Origin: Nocardiopsis trehalosi NBRC 14201
GTDB lineage: Bacteria; Actinomycetota; Actinomycetes; Streptosporangiales; Streptosporangiaceae
Reading direction: 5' to 3'
DNA: 36,189 nt
Assembly (NCBI RefSeq): GCF_001552555.1
Contig: NZ_BCRK01000045.1
Coordinates: 1-36,189, forward strand
The stretch's first letter is position 1; each line of letters begins with the position of its first letter. The position numbers and the translations under genes were made by a program. Below, one piece after another: positions 16,021 to 23,818 of the stretch. The notes beneath the pieces are model-generated. The model searched no databases. It had not been told where the DNA came from and saw nothing but the letters and a program-made list of their open reading frames with translations.

Positions 16021-17037
16021 TCAGCGGGCCGCCGCGCGCTCGGGCTGCGGCGCCGGGACCGCGGCGAGGACGTCGGCGAGGACGCCGGCCCCGGTCGCGC
16101 CGCCCACCAGCGCCTCGGAGGTGAGCACCAGCCGGTGCTCCCACACCGGGGCGGCGAGCAGGTCGACGTCCTCCGGGACCACGTAGGCGCGGCCGCGGCT
16201 CAGCGCGTACGCGCGCGCGGCGCGGGCCAGCGACGCGCTCGCGCGCGGCGACACCCCCAGCCGGAGCCGGGGGTGGGCGCGCGTGGCGGCGGCCAGCCCG
16301 GCGATGTAGCGGTACACGGCCTCGGAGACGTGCACCCGCTGCACCGCGGCGCGCACCCGCCGCAGGGCGGCCTGGTCGAGCACCGGGCCCAGCCGCTCGG
16401 GGACCGCCAGCGAGGTGCCGCGCATGATCGCGACCTCGGTGTCCTCGTCGGGGTAGCCCAGCGACAGGCGCACCAGGAACCGGTCGAGCTGCGCCTCGGG
16501 CAGCCGGTAGGTGCCGTCCAGCTCCACCGGGTTCTGGGTGGCGACGATGAGGAAGGGGTCGTGCACGGCGTAGCGCACGCCGTCGACGGTCACCAGCCGC
16601 TCCTCCATCGCCTCCAGCAGCGCCGACTGCGTCTTGGGGGCGGCCCGGTTGATCTCGTCGGCCACCACGACGTTGGCGAAGACCGGGCCGGCGTGGAAGT
16701 CGAACTCCCGCGTCGCCTGGTTGAACACGTTCACGCCCGTGAGGTCGGACGGCAGCAGGTCGGGGGTGAACTGCACCCGGCGGTGCTCGCCCCCCACGCA
16801 CGCCGCGACCGCGCGGGCCAGCCGGGTCTTGCCCACCCCGGGCACGTCCTCGATGAGGATGTGCCCCTCGCACAGGAGGGCCACCACGGCCAGCCGCACC
16901 GCCTCGGGGCGGCCGAGGACGGCGGTGCCGATGGCGGAGATGAGGCGGCCGATGGTCGCGGCGTGGTCCGCCGCCTCGGCCGGCGCCGGCCGCTCCGCGC
17001 GGACGCCGTCGGTACCGCCGCTGCTGCTCGTGGTCAC
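16021..17037 (-). CDS. MoxR family AAA+ ATPase
   Basis: 338 residues. GTG 17037 is preceded by a weak GGGGA. It has a clear MoxR core: Walker A VPGVGKT (Lys70), FTPDLLPSDLTG, Walker B VVVADEINRA with APKTQSALLEAMEER, sensor 1 FLIVATQNPVE, the arginine finger region LPEAQLDRFLVRLSLGYPD and the lid with GVSPRASASLARAARAYAL. Length and motifs match complete, active family members. MoxR ATPases work with DUF58/VWA proteins, probably as remodelling chaperones. The neighbours downstream (DUF58, TgpA-like) fit this. The stop of the FN3/propeller gene lies 33 bases upstream of the start, so it is the second gene of the operon. Confidence 0.95.
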   Translation of the reverse strand: MTTSSSGGTDGVRAERPAPAEAADHAATIGRLISAIGTAVLGRPEAVRLAVVALLCEGHILIEDVPGVGKTRLARAVAACVGGEHRRVQFTPDLLPSDLTGVNVFNQATREFDFHAGPVFANVVVADEINRAAPKTQSALLEAMEERLVTVDGVRYAVHDPFLIVATQNPVELDGTYRLPEAQLDRFLVRLSLGYPDEDTEVAIMRGTSLAVPERLGPVLDQAALRRVRAAVQRVHVSEAVYRYIAGLAAATRAHPRLRLGVSPRASASLARAARAYALSRGRAYVVPEDVDLLAAPVWEHRLVLTSEALVGGATGAGVLADVLAAVPAPQPERAAAR

Positions 17038-17070
17038 TCGGTCCCCTGGTTCACTCGCGGCCGGGCGCGG

Positions 17071-19476
17071 TCACTGGCGCGCCGCTCGGCACAGGATGTC
17101 GGTCTGTTCACTGGTCAGCCCCTCCCCGCCGGTGCCGTCCACCGCTTGGACGGTGAAGGCGAGGCAGCGGTTTCCGGCGTCCGGGAAGGCCGCCGCCTGG
17201 TACTCGCGGCCGTTGACGGTCACGGGCGCGCCGCCGGCGGGCACGCGCAGCGGCTCCAGGGCGGGGTCGCGCGCCTCGACCACGTACTCGGCGGCGCCCT
17301 CGACCGGCGCCCAGTACACGTTGGTGGTGCCGTCGTCGGCGAACGCGAACCAGACCGACCCGGGCGCGGGCAGGTGCGGCAGCTCCACCGGGTCGGCCTC
17401 GGCGGCGGCGCTCTGCGCCCCGCCCTCGGCCCGCGCCGCCACCGTGAACGTGTAGGTGGCGCCCGGTTCGAGCCCGGCCAGGTCGATCTCGGTCGTCGAC
17501 GTGGTGCGGACGGCGAACCCGCCCGCGGCGGTGGTGTCGGCCGACACGACGTAGTCGACGGCGCCGGACGCCCCGCGCCACCGCAGCGACGCCGCGTCGG
17601 TGCCGGTGACCTCGATCCGCAGGCCCTCGGGGGCCGGCGGCGCCGCGCCGCCGAGCACGACCTCCTCCGAGGTCGCCGCGGCCCCGTACCCCGCGGCGCT
17701 GACGGCCTGCACCTGGAAGCGGTAGGCCGCGCCGTCGCGCAGGCCGTCGACCACCACGCTGCTCTCGGTGCCGGCCACCGTGGTGCTGCCGCCCTCCCAG
17801 CTCACCACGTAGGAGTCGACCGGGGCGCCGGGGGAGTAGGCGGGCTGCCAGTCGACCTCGACGCCGCCGTCGCGCGCCGACGCGGTGACGGGGACGGGCG
17901 CGCCGGGCACCCCGCCCGCCGCGGTGCCGTCGCCGACCGGGGTGGCGGCGGTGCCGCCCGCGCCGGGGCCCGTCGCGGTGCCGCCCCAGGAGGGCGGGTC
18001 CGTCGACGGGGGCGCGGTGGGCTCGGGCAGTTCGGGCGCGACCTCACCCTCGGGCTCGGTGCCCGCGTCCACGTCGGCGGGGCGGTCGGCGCCCTCGGGA
18101 TCGGCGCCCTCCTCGGCGGGCGGCTCGGTCTCGCCGGGGGCCGGGGTCGGCTGCCCGGGTGAGGGGGCCGCGGTCGGCTCGCCGGAGGGGTCCGGTTCGC
18201 CGGGGGCGACCGGGGTCTCCCCGCCGGGCTCCCCGGGCTCCCCCGGTTCGGTGCCGCCGGGGCCGGGCGGCGGCGGGAACTTCTCGACCTCGGCGGTCTC
18301 GCCGGTCGGGCCGATGACGAGCGCGGCCCCCGATTCGGGGGCGTTGACGAACAGGTGGCCCTCGCGGACCTCCAGCACCAGCGCGCCCTCGGCGCCGGGG
18401 ACCTCGACCGCCTCGGCCTCGCGGCCGTCGGCCTCGAACACCCGCACCGAGCCGCCGTCGTCGGCCGCCAGGTAGACCCGCCCCTCGTAGGGGACGGCGA
18501 CGGACCCGCCGATGCCCTCGGCCCGCACCACCTCGACGGAGCCGCCCTCGTGGGGGCCGGCGAGCGTGAGGAGCGCGTCGTCGCCGGGCACGGTCACCGC
18601 CACGAGCGCGCCGGGGGTGCGCGCGGGGACCGCGGCGTCCGCCAGCTCCAGCGGCGAGGACTCCTCGGCGACGGCGCCGCCGCGCACCTCCACCAGGGTG
18701 TCGTCGGACCGGTTGACCACGAGCGGGCCCTGGTCGCGCACGGTCATGACGAAGTCGTCGGCGGGGTCGGTCACGCCGACCGTGTCGACGACCTCGGCGG
18801 TCCCGTCGGCGATCCGCACCCCGACCACGGTGCCCTGGCTGGGCACGCCCACCCACAGCACCCCGTTGGCGTCGAACTCGCCGCCCACCAGCGGCGCGGG
18901 CAGCTTCAGCACCTCGCCGGTGGACCGGAAGGTGGCGGGGTCGACCGCCCGGACCTCCCCGGCCTCCCGGTCGACCACGACCCCGTGCCCGGCGCCGAGG
19001 AAGAAGCCGTGCTCCGCGCCCGGTTCGAGGTCGAGCCGGCCGGTGAACGCCATCTCCGTCAGGTCGATCGACGTCATGCGGCCGGTCTCCAGGTCGTGCA
19101 GGATCAGGTGGTCGTCGTCCTGGGTGACCACGACCCCGTGCCCGGCGGACTCGGGGACGCTCGTCACGAGGTCGACCCGGCCGTCGTGCGGGTTGGTGCG
19201 GGAGAGCTGGCCGCCGGGGCTGCTCCACAGCCAGAAGTTGCCGTCGGTCAGCTCCGCCGCCCGGCCCAGCGCGCCGGCGCCGAACAGGGTGCAGGCGAGC
19301 GCGACGGACAGCACCGCGACCGTGCCGGTGGAGGCGCCGCGGCGGGCCCCGGCCCAGGCGCGGGCCGCCGTCCCGGTGAGGGCGGCGCGGAGCCCGCCGG
19401 TCCGCTCGCCGCCGCCGTCGTCGGCGGAGGCGGGGCGGCCGATCCGGGCCCGTATGCCGGCGATGCGCTGTCGCAC
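17071..19476 (-). CDS. TM-anchored beta-propeller/FN3 protein heading the MoxR operon
   Basis: 801 residues from GTG 19476, seven bases after GGAGG. The frame stays open far upstream, but that extension would cross the next gene and lacks a start site. A cytoplasmic basic N-terminus precedes one TM helix (residues ~51-71). Residues ~80-395 are repeated four-stranded-looking blades (for example GHGVVVTQDDDHLILHDLETG and GHGVVVDREAGEVRAVDPAT), like a PQQ/WD-type propeller. A Pro/Glu/Gly/Thr linker (~397-523) follows, then two FN3 domains (~524-700) and a third, more diverged beta domain with two Cys. The product should lie mostly outside the membrane, perhaps as a wall or ligand sensor for the MoxR system. 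The function is unknown. Confidence 0.85.
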   Translation of the reverse strand: MRQRIAGIRARIGRPASADDGGGERTGGLRAALTGTAARAWAGARRGASTGTVAVLSVALACTLFGAGALGRAAELTDGNFWLWSSPGGQLSRTNPHDGRVDLVTSVPESAGHGVVVTQDDDHLILHDLETGRMTSIDLTEMAFTGRLDLEPGAEHGFFLGAGHGVVVDREAGEVRAVDPATFRSTGEVLKLPAPLVGGEFDANGVLWVGVPSQGTVVGVRIADGTAEVVDTVGVTDPADDFVMTVRDQGPLVVNRSDDTLVEVRGGAVAEESSPLELADAAVPARTPGALVAVTVPGDDALLTLAGPHEGGSVEVVRAEGIGGSVAVPYEGRVYLAADDGGSVRVFEADGREAEAVEVPGAEGALVLEVREGHLFVNAPESGAALVIGPTGETAEVEKFPPPPGPGGTEPGEPGEPGGETPVAPGEPDPSGEPTAAPSPGQPTPAPGETEPPAEEGADPEGADRPADVDAGTEPEGEVAPELPEPTAPPSTDPPSWGGTATGPGAGGTAATPVGDGTAAGGVPGAPVPVTASARDGGVEVDWQPAYSPGAPVDSYVVSWEGGSTTVAGTESSVVVDGLRDGAAYRFQVQAVSAAGYGAAATSEEVVLGGAAPPAPEGLRIEVTGTDAASLRWRGASGAVDYVVSADTTAAGGFAVRTTSTTEIDLAGLEPGATYTFTVAARAEGGAQSAAAEADPVELPHLPAPGSVWFAFADDGTTNVYWAPVEGAAEYVVEARDPALEPLRVPAGGAPVTVNGREYQAAAFPDAGNRCLAFTVQAVDGTGGEGLTSEQTDILCRAARQ

Positions 19477-19905
19477 GCTCCAGCCTCCGTCTCTGCGCGG
19501 TTGCCCGGCCGTGGTCCGCGCGCCGATCAAGCCGACAACGGGTCGAATGGGGGTGATCCGCGGCAATCGTACGAGGGAACCCGGGTCCGCGCACACGCGG
19601 TTTCCGGCCGCCGCGGGGGATCGGCCCATCCCGGCAGCTCCATCCGCGGTCACGCCCTCAGACGCCCCCCGCCGACCTCCGGTTCCGCCCCCGCCCGTCC
19701 GGTCGGGGACACCCGCCGGGGAGGCCGTCCAGCAGAATGGCGCCGTCGGGGGCTTCCCGGACGTAGAGGTGGTATCTACAGTGAGTACGCGCGGGCGCGG
19801 ACACCTGTCCACCCGCGCGCAGGACGAGGGGCACAGGGACACCGAGACCGATGGCTCCGCGGGGACCGATGGGCGGCCCCCGCTGACGGGAAGGGACGTG
19901 GCGTC
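19477..19905. promoter_or_regulatory. Divergent region between the MoxR operon and the HTH gene
   Basis: About 430 bases. It should contain the promoters of the leftward MoxR operon and of the rightward HTH/relaxase genes. A 17-bp inverted repeat, GTAGA-7-TCTAC, lies at 19763-19779, next to TATCTA (19773-19778), a possible -10. A small frame from GTG 19781 to TGA 19942 (53 residues) ends on a GTGA that overlaps an alternative GTG start of the HTH gene. It may be a leader ORF or chance. Confidence 0.35.
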
Positions 19906-20403
19906 GTGGCAGTTGCCGATTCCGGTGAAGAGGGCCTCGTGACGCTCAAGGAGTGGGCGGCGCGGGTGGGCTACAGCCACGGCTACGTGGTCCACGTGAT
20001 GCCGCGCTACTACCCCGACTTCCCCGCCCCGGAGAAGCCCCGCCGCGGGGTCACCGAGAAGGGCGGCGGCGGGGGCAGCGCGCTGTACGACCCGGCCAAG
20101 CTGGAGCCGTTCCGCCCCCGGCGCCCCGATCCGGTGGAGCTGCCCGAGGAGGACCTCGACCGCGAGGTGACGCTGGGCGGCTTCGCCAAGCTGCTCGGGG
20201 TGGACGGGCGCAGTGTCTCCCAGATCAAGGACGACCGCCCGGACACGCTCCCGGACACGGTCGACGGGCGGCGCTGGTACCCGCGGGCGCGCTTCTACGC
20301 CCGGGACCTGCTGCTGATGTGGAACAGCCGACCGGGGCAGGGGCCGGGGTCGGACAAGCGCCGCCCGCCCCTCCCGTGGACCGGGGGCGGCTCGTCCGTG
20401 TGA
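19906..20403 (+). CDS. Small DNA-binding protein with two HTH-like segments
   Basis: 165 residues from GTG 19906 (GGAAGGGA nine bases upstream). GTG 19939, with AGAGG at five bases, is an equally good start and would give 154 residues. Two similar segments are visible: VTLKEWAARVGYSHGYVV and VTLGGFAKLLGVDGRSVSQI. Both read V-T-L-x2-(W/F)-A-x-(V/L)-G followed by a turn and a second helix, like MerR/excisionase-type winged HTHs. After each comes a (Y/T)-P-D proline-rich stretch (YYPDFPAPEKP; RPDTLPDTVDGRRWYPRARFY). It probably binds DNA near the relaxase gene, 192 bases downstream, as an accessory relaxosome protein or repressor. The role is inferred; I know no named family. Confidence 0.55.
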   Translation: MAVADSGEEGLVTLKEWAARVGYSHGYVVHVMPRYYPDFPAPEKPRRGVTEKGGGGGSALYDPAKLEPFRPRRPDPVELPEEDLDREVTLGGFAKLLGVDGRSVSQIKDDRPDTLPDTVDGRRWYPRARFYARDLLLMWNSRPGQGPGSDKRRPPLPWTGGGSSV

Positions 20404-20595
20404 ACGTCCGTGCCCCGGCGTCGCCCGCCCCCGCCGGTACCCCGGACGGCGCCGGGCCGCGCCTCCGAACCGTGAAAAATTCGACGGAACCGCCGTGTAT
20501 TCGGGTGAACCGAAGCCGATCCGCGTGCGTCTGACTCTCTGTTCCCCGCGACGCGCACACACCCGCGCCGTGGACGCCGGCGAAGGGAGACGCGA
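20404..20595. other. Intergenic region before the MobF relaxase: candidate oriT
   Basis: 192 bases with a locally AT-richer core (TGAAAAATTCGACGG near 20472) and short repeats GAACCGTG, GGAACCGCCGTG and GTGAACCGA between 20467 and 20513. An imperfect inverted repeat, GTGCGTC (20525-20531) against GACGCGCAC (20551-20559), lies just before the relaxase start. MobF oriTs often lie next to the relaxase gene and contain such repeats. I cannot identify a nic site, so this is a candidate only. Confidence 0.25.
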
Positions 20596-23500
20596 GTGGC
20601 GTGGGTGACGACGCTGGGTTCGGACAGTGCTCAGGTCGACTACCGGCTCAAGAGCCAGTGCGGCTGCGACCAGGTCGCGCATGACCATGCCTCCGAGGAC
20701 GCGGCCGCCCACGCCTCCGAGGACGCGGCGGCGGACTACCGGCTGTACGGGGCCCCGCGGCCCGTGGAGCGGGTCGGCTCGGGGTGGGCGGAGTTCGGCG
20801 AGGAGGCGGGCACCGACCTGGCCGACGAGGCCGCGCTGGAGGCGATGCGCCAGGTGATGGCCGGGCGGGACCCGCGCACCGGCGAGCAACTGGTCGAACC
20901 CAAGATGGCGGTGGACCCCAAGGCCAAGCTCGCGGCGCGCCCCTTGGTCGAGGCGGTGTGGGCCGTCGCCGAGGCCGCCCACATGGATCCGGCGGAGCTG
21001 CTGGAGTCACCGCGCCTCGCGGCGCGGTTCGCCCGCCTGGAGAAGGGCCTGGTGCGCGACGGCGAGGCCCACCGCGCCTCGGTGTCCGACCTGGAGGCGA
21101 TCGCCGAGGCCGCCGGTGTCGGCCCGGAGACGCTGTGGCCGGCCGACGAGCTCCAGCGGGCCCGCTCCCACGCCGACGACCGGGTGCGGGTGGGCAACCG
21201 GGGGTACGACCTGGTGCTGAACATGCCCAAGAGCATGTCGGTGGCCTACGGGCTGGCCGACGACGCCACGGCGGCCGAGATCGAGGAGATCTACCTCCAG
21301 GCGGTGCGCGAGACCGTCGAGGACGTCGAGGCGTGGGCCGGCTACGGCCTGAGCGGCCACCACGGGGACGGCCAGCGCGCTCAGCGCGTGGAGGCCAGCG
21401 GGTTCGCCGCGTCCATGACCCTCCACCGGTCCGCGCGGCCGGTCGGCGGCCAGGTGGGCGACCCGCACATCCACGCCCACGTGATGATCCCGAACATGGT
21501 CAAGTGCGCCGACGGGCAGTGGCGCACGCTCGGCGCCGGGGGGCGGGACCTGCACCGGCACGTGGCCCTCTTCGGCGAGCTGGCCAAGGCCCGTGCGCGC
21601 GCGAAGATGTCGGAGCGGTTCGGCACCGAGTGGAAGCAGGACGAGCGCACCGGCGAGTGGGAGATCGTCGGCGTCGAGGAAGGCGTGCGCGGGCTGTTCA
21701 GCTCGCGGACGAAGCAGATCAATGAGCAGGTGGGCGCCGACGCTTCACGGGAGGAGAAGCAGGCCGCCGGTCGGATCCTGGCGGAGGACAAGAACCCGCT
21801 GAGCGAGACGGGCAGCGCCCGTACGGCCTGGCGGACCCGGGCGGAGCAGGCCGGACACGACGTCGACGACATCCTGGCGACCGCGATGCCGGGGGCGCGC
21901 GACACCGCCGCCGCCGGCACGCGTGCGGAACCCCCGTCGCTCGACGAACTGGTGGCGCGGATATGGGACCCCGAGACGGGGATCACCGCCAACCGCAAGG
22001 TCGTCAACCGGGCCCAGGTGATGACCGCGGTCGCCGAGCAGCTCCCCGGCGGCCTGGCGCGGCTCTCCGAGCTGGAGGTGCTCACCGACGCGGTCCTGGC
22101 CGCGGGCCCGGGGGTGCTGCTGCCCACGACCGAGGGGGCGCACCTGTCCAACGCCGACAGGTGGACCTCCGCGGACATCGTGGAGGCCGAGCGGACCATC
22201 ACCGCCTCGGCCGAGCGGCGCCTGGGCCAGGGGTCCGGGGTGGTCCCCCGCGAGCAGGCGGAGGCCGTGCTCGCGGCGTTCGAGGCCGACCGCGGATTCG
22301 CGCTGTCGGAGGAGCAGCGGCGCACCGCCCTGCGGCTGATGGGCGACGGCCACGGCGTGGACATGGTGCGCGGGGTCGCCGGGGCCGGCAAGACCACGCT
22401 GATGAGCGCGGTGTACGCCGGGTGGGAGGACGCCGGCTACCGGGTCGAGGGGGCGGCGGTCGCCGCGGTGGCCGCCGCCAACCTGGAGGCGGAGTCGGGC
22501 ATCGCGTCGAGCACCGTGGCCTCCTGGCTCCAGCGCATCGAGTCCGGCGCGGGGTTGGACGGCGTCGACGTCCTCGTCGTGGACGAGGCCGCGATGGTGG
22601 ACGACCGGTCCATGGCGGTCCTGGTGGCCGAAGCGGAGCGCACCGGGACCAAGATCGTTGGGATCGGCGACCCCAAGCAGCTGAAGGCGGTCGGCGTCAG
22701 CGGCGCGTTCGCCGCGGTGCACGCGATCGTCAAGGGCGAGACGCTGAGGGAGAACCGCCGGCAGAGCGACGCGGTGGACCGCGAGGCCCTCGCGGCCTGG
22801 CTGGACGGCGGGCGCGAGACCGCGCTGTCGGTGTGGGGCCGTGCGGGGCGCGTGCACGCCGCCGAGCGCGCCCACGAGGTCCACGAGGCCATCGCGCGGG
22901 GCTGGTGGAACGACCGCAAGGACATCGGCGACCGGTTCCAGGCGGCCGAGGACGTACTGGTGCTGGCGGCCCGCAACAGCGACGTGGACGAGCTCAACCA
23001 CCGCATCCGCACACTGGCGCGCGCGGGCGGCCACCTGCACGGACCCGAGGCCGGCTTCGCCCTCCGGGGCGGCGGCCGGCTCAACCTCGCCGCCGGGGAC
23101 GTGGTGCGGGTCCGGCGCAACGACTACCGGTCCCGGCGCGGGGAGGGCGAGGACGTCCTCAACGGGTTCCGGGGCGTGGTGGCGGAGGTGGACCAGCGGC
23201 GCGGCGCCCGGGTGGAGTGGCGGCGCCAGGGCGAGGTGCGCAGCGCCTGGATCAGTCCCGAGGCGATCGCCCGCGGGGACCTGAGCCACGGGTACGCCAT
23301 GACGATCGCCGCCGCCCAGGGCCTGACGTGCGCACGGGCGCACGTGTACGGCATCGGCGCGGACGCGCACTCGCTGTACCCGGCGATGACCCGCTCGCGC
23401 CGGCGCGCGGACCTCTACCTGGCGGGCGAGGCGCTGCAGAGCCCCGAGCTGCGGGAGCGCCTGGCCGGGGCGCGCAGCGACAAGGAGGTGGTGCAGGCGT

Positions 23501-23751
23501 GCATCGCCGCCTACGCGCGCACCCTGGCCGGCCGGGACGCCGGCATGGTCACCGACGAACTGGACGGGGACCGGCGGGCCGAACCGGTGCGCGGCCGGAA
23601 GGCGCCGTCCCCCGACGCCGCTCCGAAACGCGTCGGCGCGCCGGTGGGCGTCGCCGACGCCCTGCGCCGGTTCTCGGCGGGCAAGGCCGGGGCGGGGGCG
23701 TCCCGCGGGCGGCGCACCGGGGGAACCCGCAGGGGGCCGCGCAAGCCGTGA
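20596..23751 (+). CDS. MobF (TrwC/TraI-type) relaxase-helicase
   Basis: 1051 residues; GTG 20596 follows GGGAG by six bases. The N-terminal relaxase domain (~1-340) has candidate catalytic tyrosines Y16 (VDYRLKSQ) and Y48/Y51 (DYRLYGAP), the TrwC motif YDLVLNMPKSMSVAYGL and the metal-binding three-His motif PHIHAHVMIPN (His291, 293, 295). The RecD-like helicase part has Walker A GVAGAGKTT (Lys599), Walker B VLVVDEAAMVDD, GDPKQLKAVG, and the C-terminal GYAMTIAAAQGLT and AMTRSRRRADLYL motifs. It should nick oriT, bind the 5' end and unwind DNA for conjugation. An ASEDAAAH-ASEDAAA tandem duplication (20691-20730) sits between the two Tyr motifs. It has its own upstream region and converges on the MobP gene. 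Confidence 0.95.
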   Translation: MAWVTTLGSDSAQVDYRLKSQCGCDQVAHDHASEDAAAHASEDAAADYRLYGAPRPVERVGSGWAEFGEEAGTDLADEAALEAMRQVMAGRDPRTGEQLVEPKMAVDPKAKLAARPLVEAVWAVAEAAHMDPAELLESPRLAARFARLEKGLVRDGEAHRASVSDLEAIAEAAGVGPETLWPADELQRARSHADDRVRVGNRGYDLVLNMPKSMSVAYGLADDATAAEIEEIYLQAVRETVEDVEAWAGYGLSGHHGDGQRAQRVEASGFAASMTLHRSARPVGGQVGDPHIHAHVMIPNMVKCADGQWRTLGAGGRDLHRHVALFGELAKARARAKMSERFGTEWKQDERTGEWEIVGVEEGVRGLFSSRTKQINEQVGADASREEKQAAGRILAEDKNPLSETGSARTAWRTRAEQAGHDVDDILATAMPGARDTAAAGTRAEPPSLDELVARIWDPETGITANRKVVNRAQVMTAVAEQLPGGLARLSELEVLTDAVLAAGPGVLLPTTEGAHLSNADRWTSADIVEAERTITASAERRLGQGSGVVPREQAEAVLAAFEADRGFALSEEQRRTALRLMGDGHGVDMVRGVAGAGKTTLMSAVYAGWEDAGYRVEGAAVAAVAAANLEAESGIASSTVASWLQRIESGAGLDGVDVLVVDEAAMVDDRSMAVLVAEAERTGTKIVGIGDPKQLKAVGVSGAFAAVHAIVKGETLRENRRQSDAVDREALAAWLDGGRETALSVWGRAGRVHAAERAHEVHEAIARGWWNDRKDIGDRFQAAEDVLVLAARNSDVDELNHRIRTLARAGGHLHGPEAGFALRGGGRLNLAAGDVVRVRRNDYRSRRGEGEDVLNGFRGVVAEVDQRRGARVEWRRQGEVRSAWISPEAIARGDLSHGYAMTIAAAQGLTCARAHVYGIGADAHSLYPAMTRSRRRADLYLAGEALQSPELRERLAGARSDKEVVQACIAAYARTLAGRDAGMVTDELDGDRRAEPVRGRKAPSPDAAPKRVGAPVGVADALRRFSAGKAGAGASRGRRTGGTRRGPRKP

Positions 23752-23782
23752 CCCCGCGGCGCCGCCCGGAGGAGAACGCCCC

Positions 23783-23818
23783 GCTCTCCGACCGGTCTCC
23801 TACGACCGGTCGGAGAGC
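23783..23818. terminator. Bidirectional terminator between the two relaxase genes
   Basis: GCTCTCCGACCGGTC (23783-23797) and its perfect complement GACCGGTCGGAGAGC (23804-23818) form a 15-bp stem with a 6-base loop. It lies between two convergent genes and covers the last codons and the TAG stop (23800-23802) of the MobP-like gene. Confidence 0.75.

Noticed and set aside
16135-19905. Rightward frames across the MoxR and FN3 genes, some running to 20403
   Set aside because: Antisense shadows full of Gly/Arg/Ala. Only the last part, from ~19906 (or 19939) to 20403, is a believable gene.
19477-20982. N-terminal extension of the FN3/propeller frame up to 20982
   Set aside because: It crosses the oppositely oriented HTH and relaxase genes. 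GTG 19476 has a good ribosome site and a sensible TM-anchor layout.
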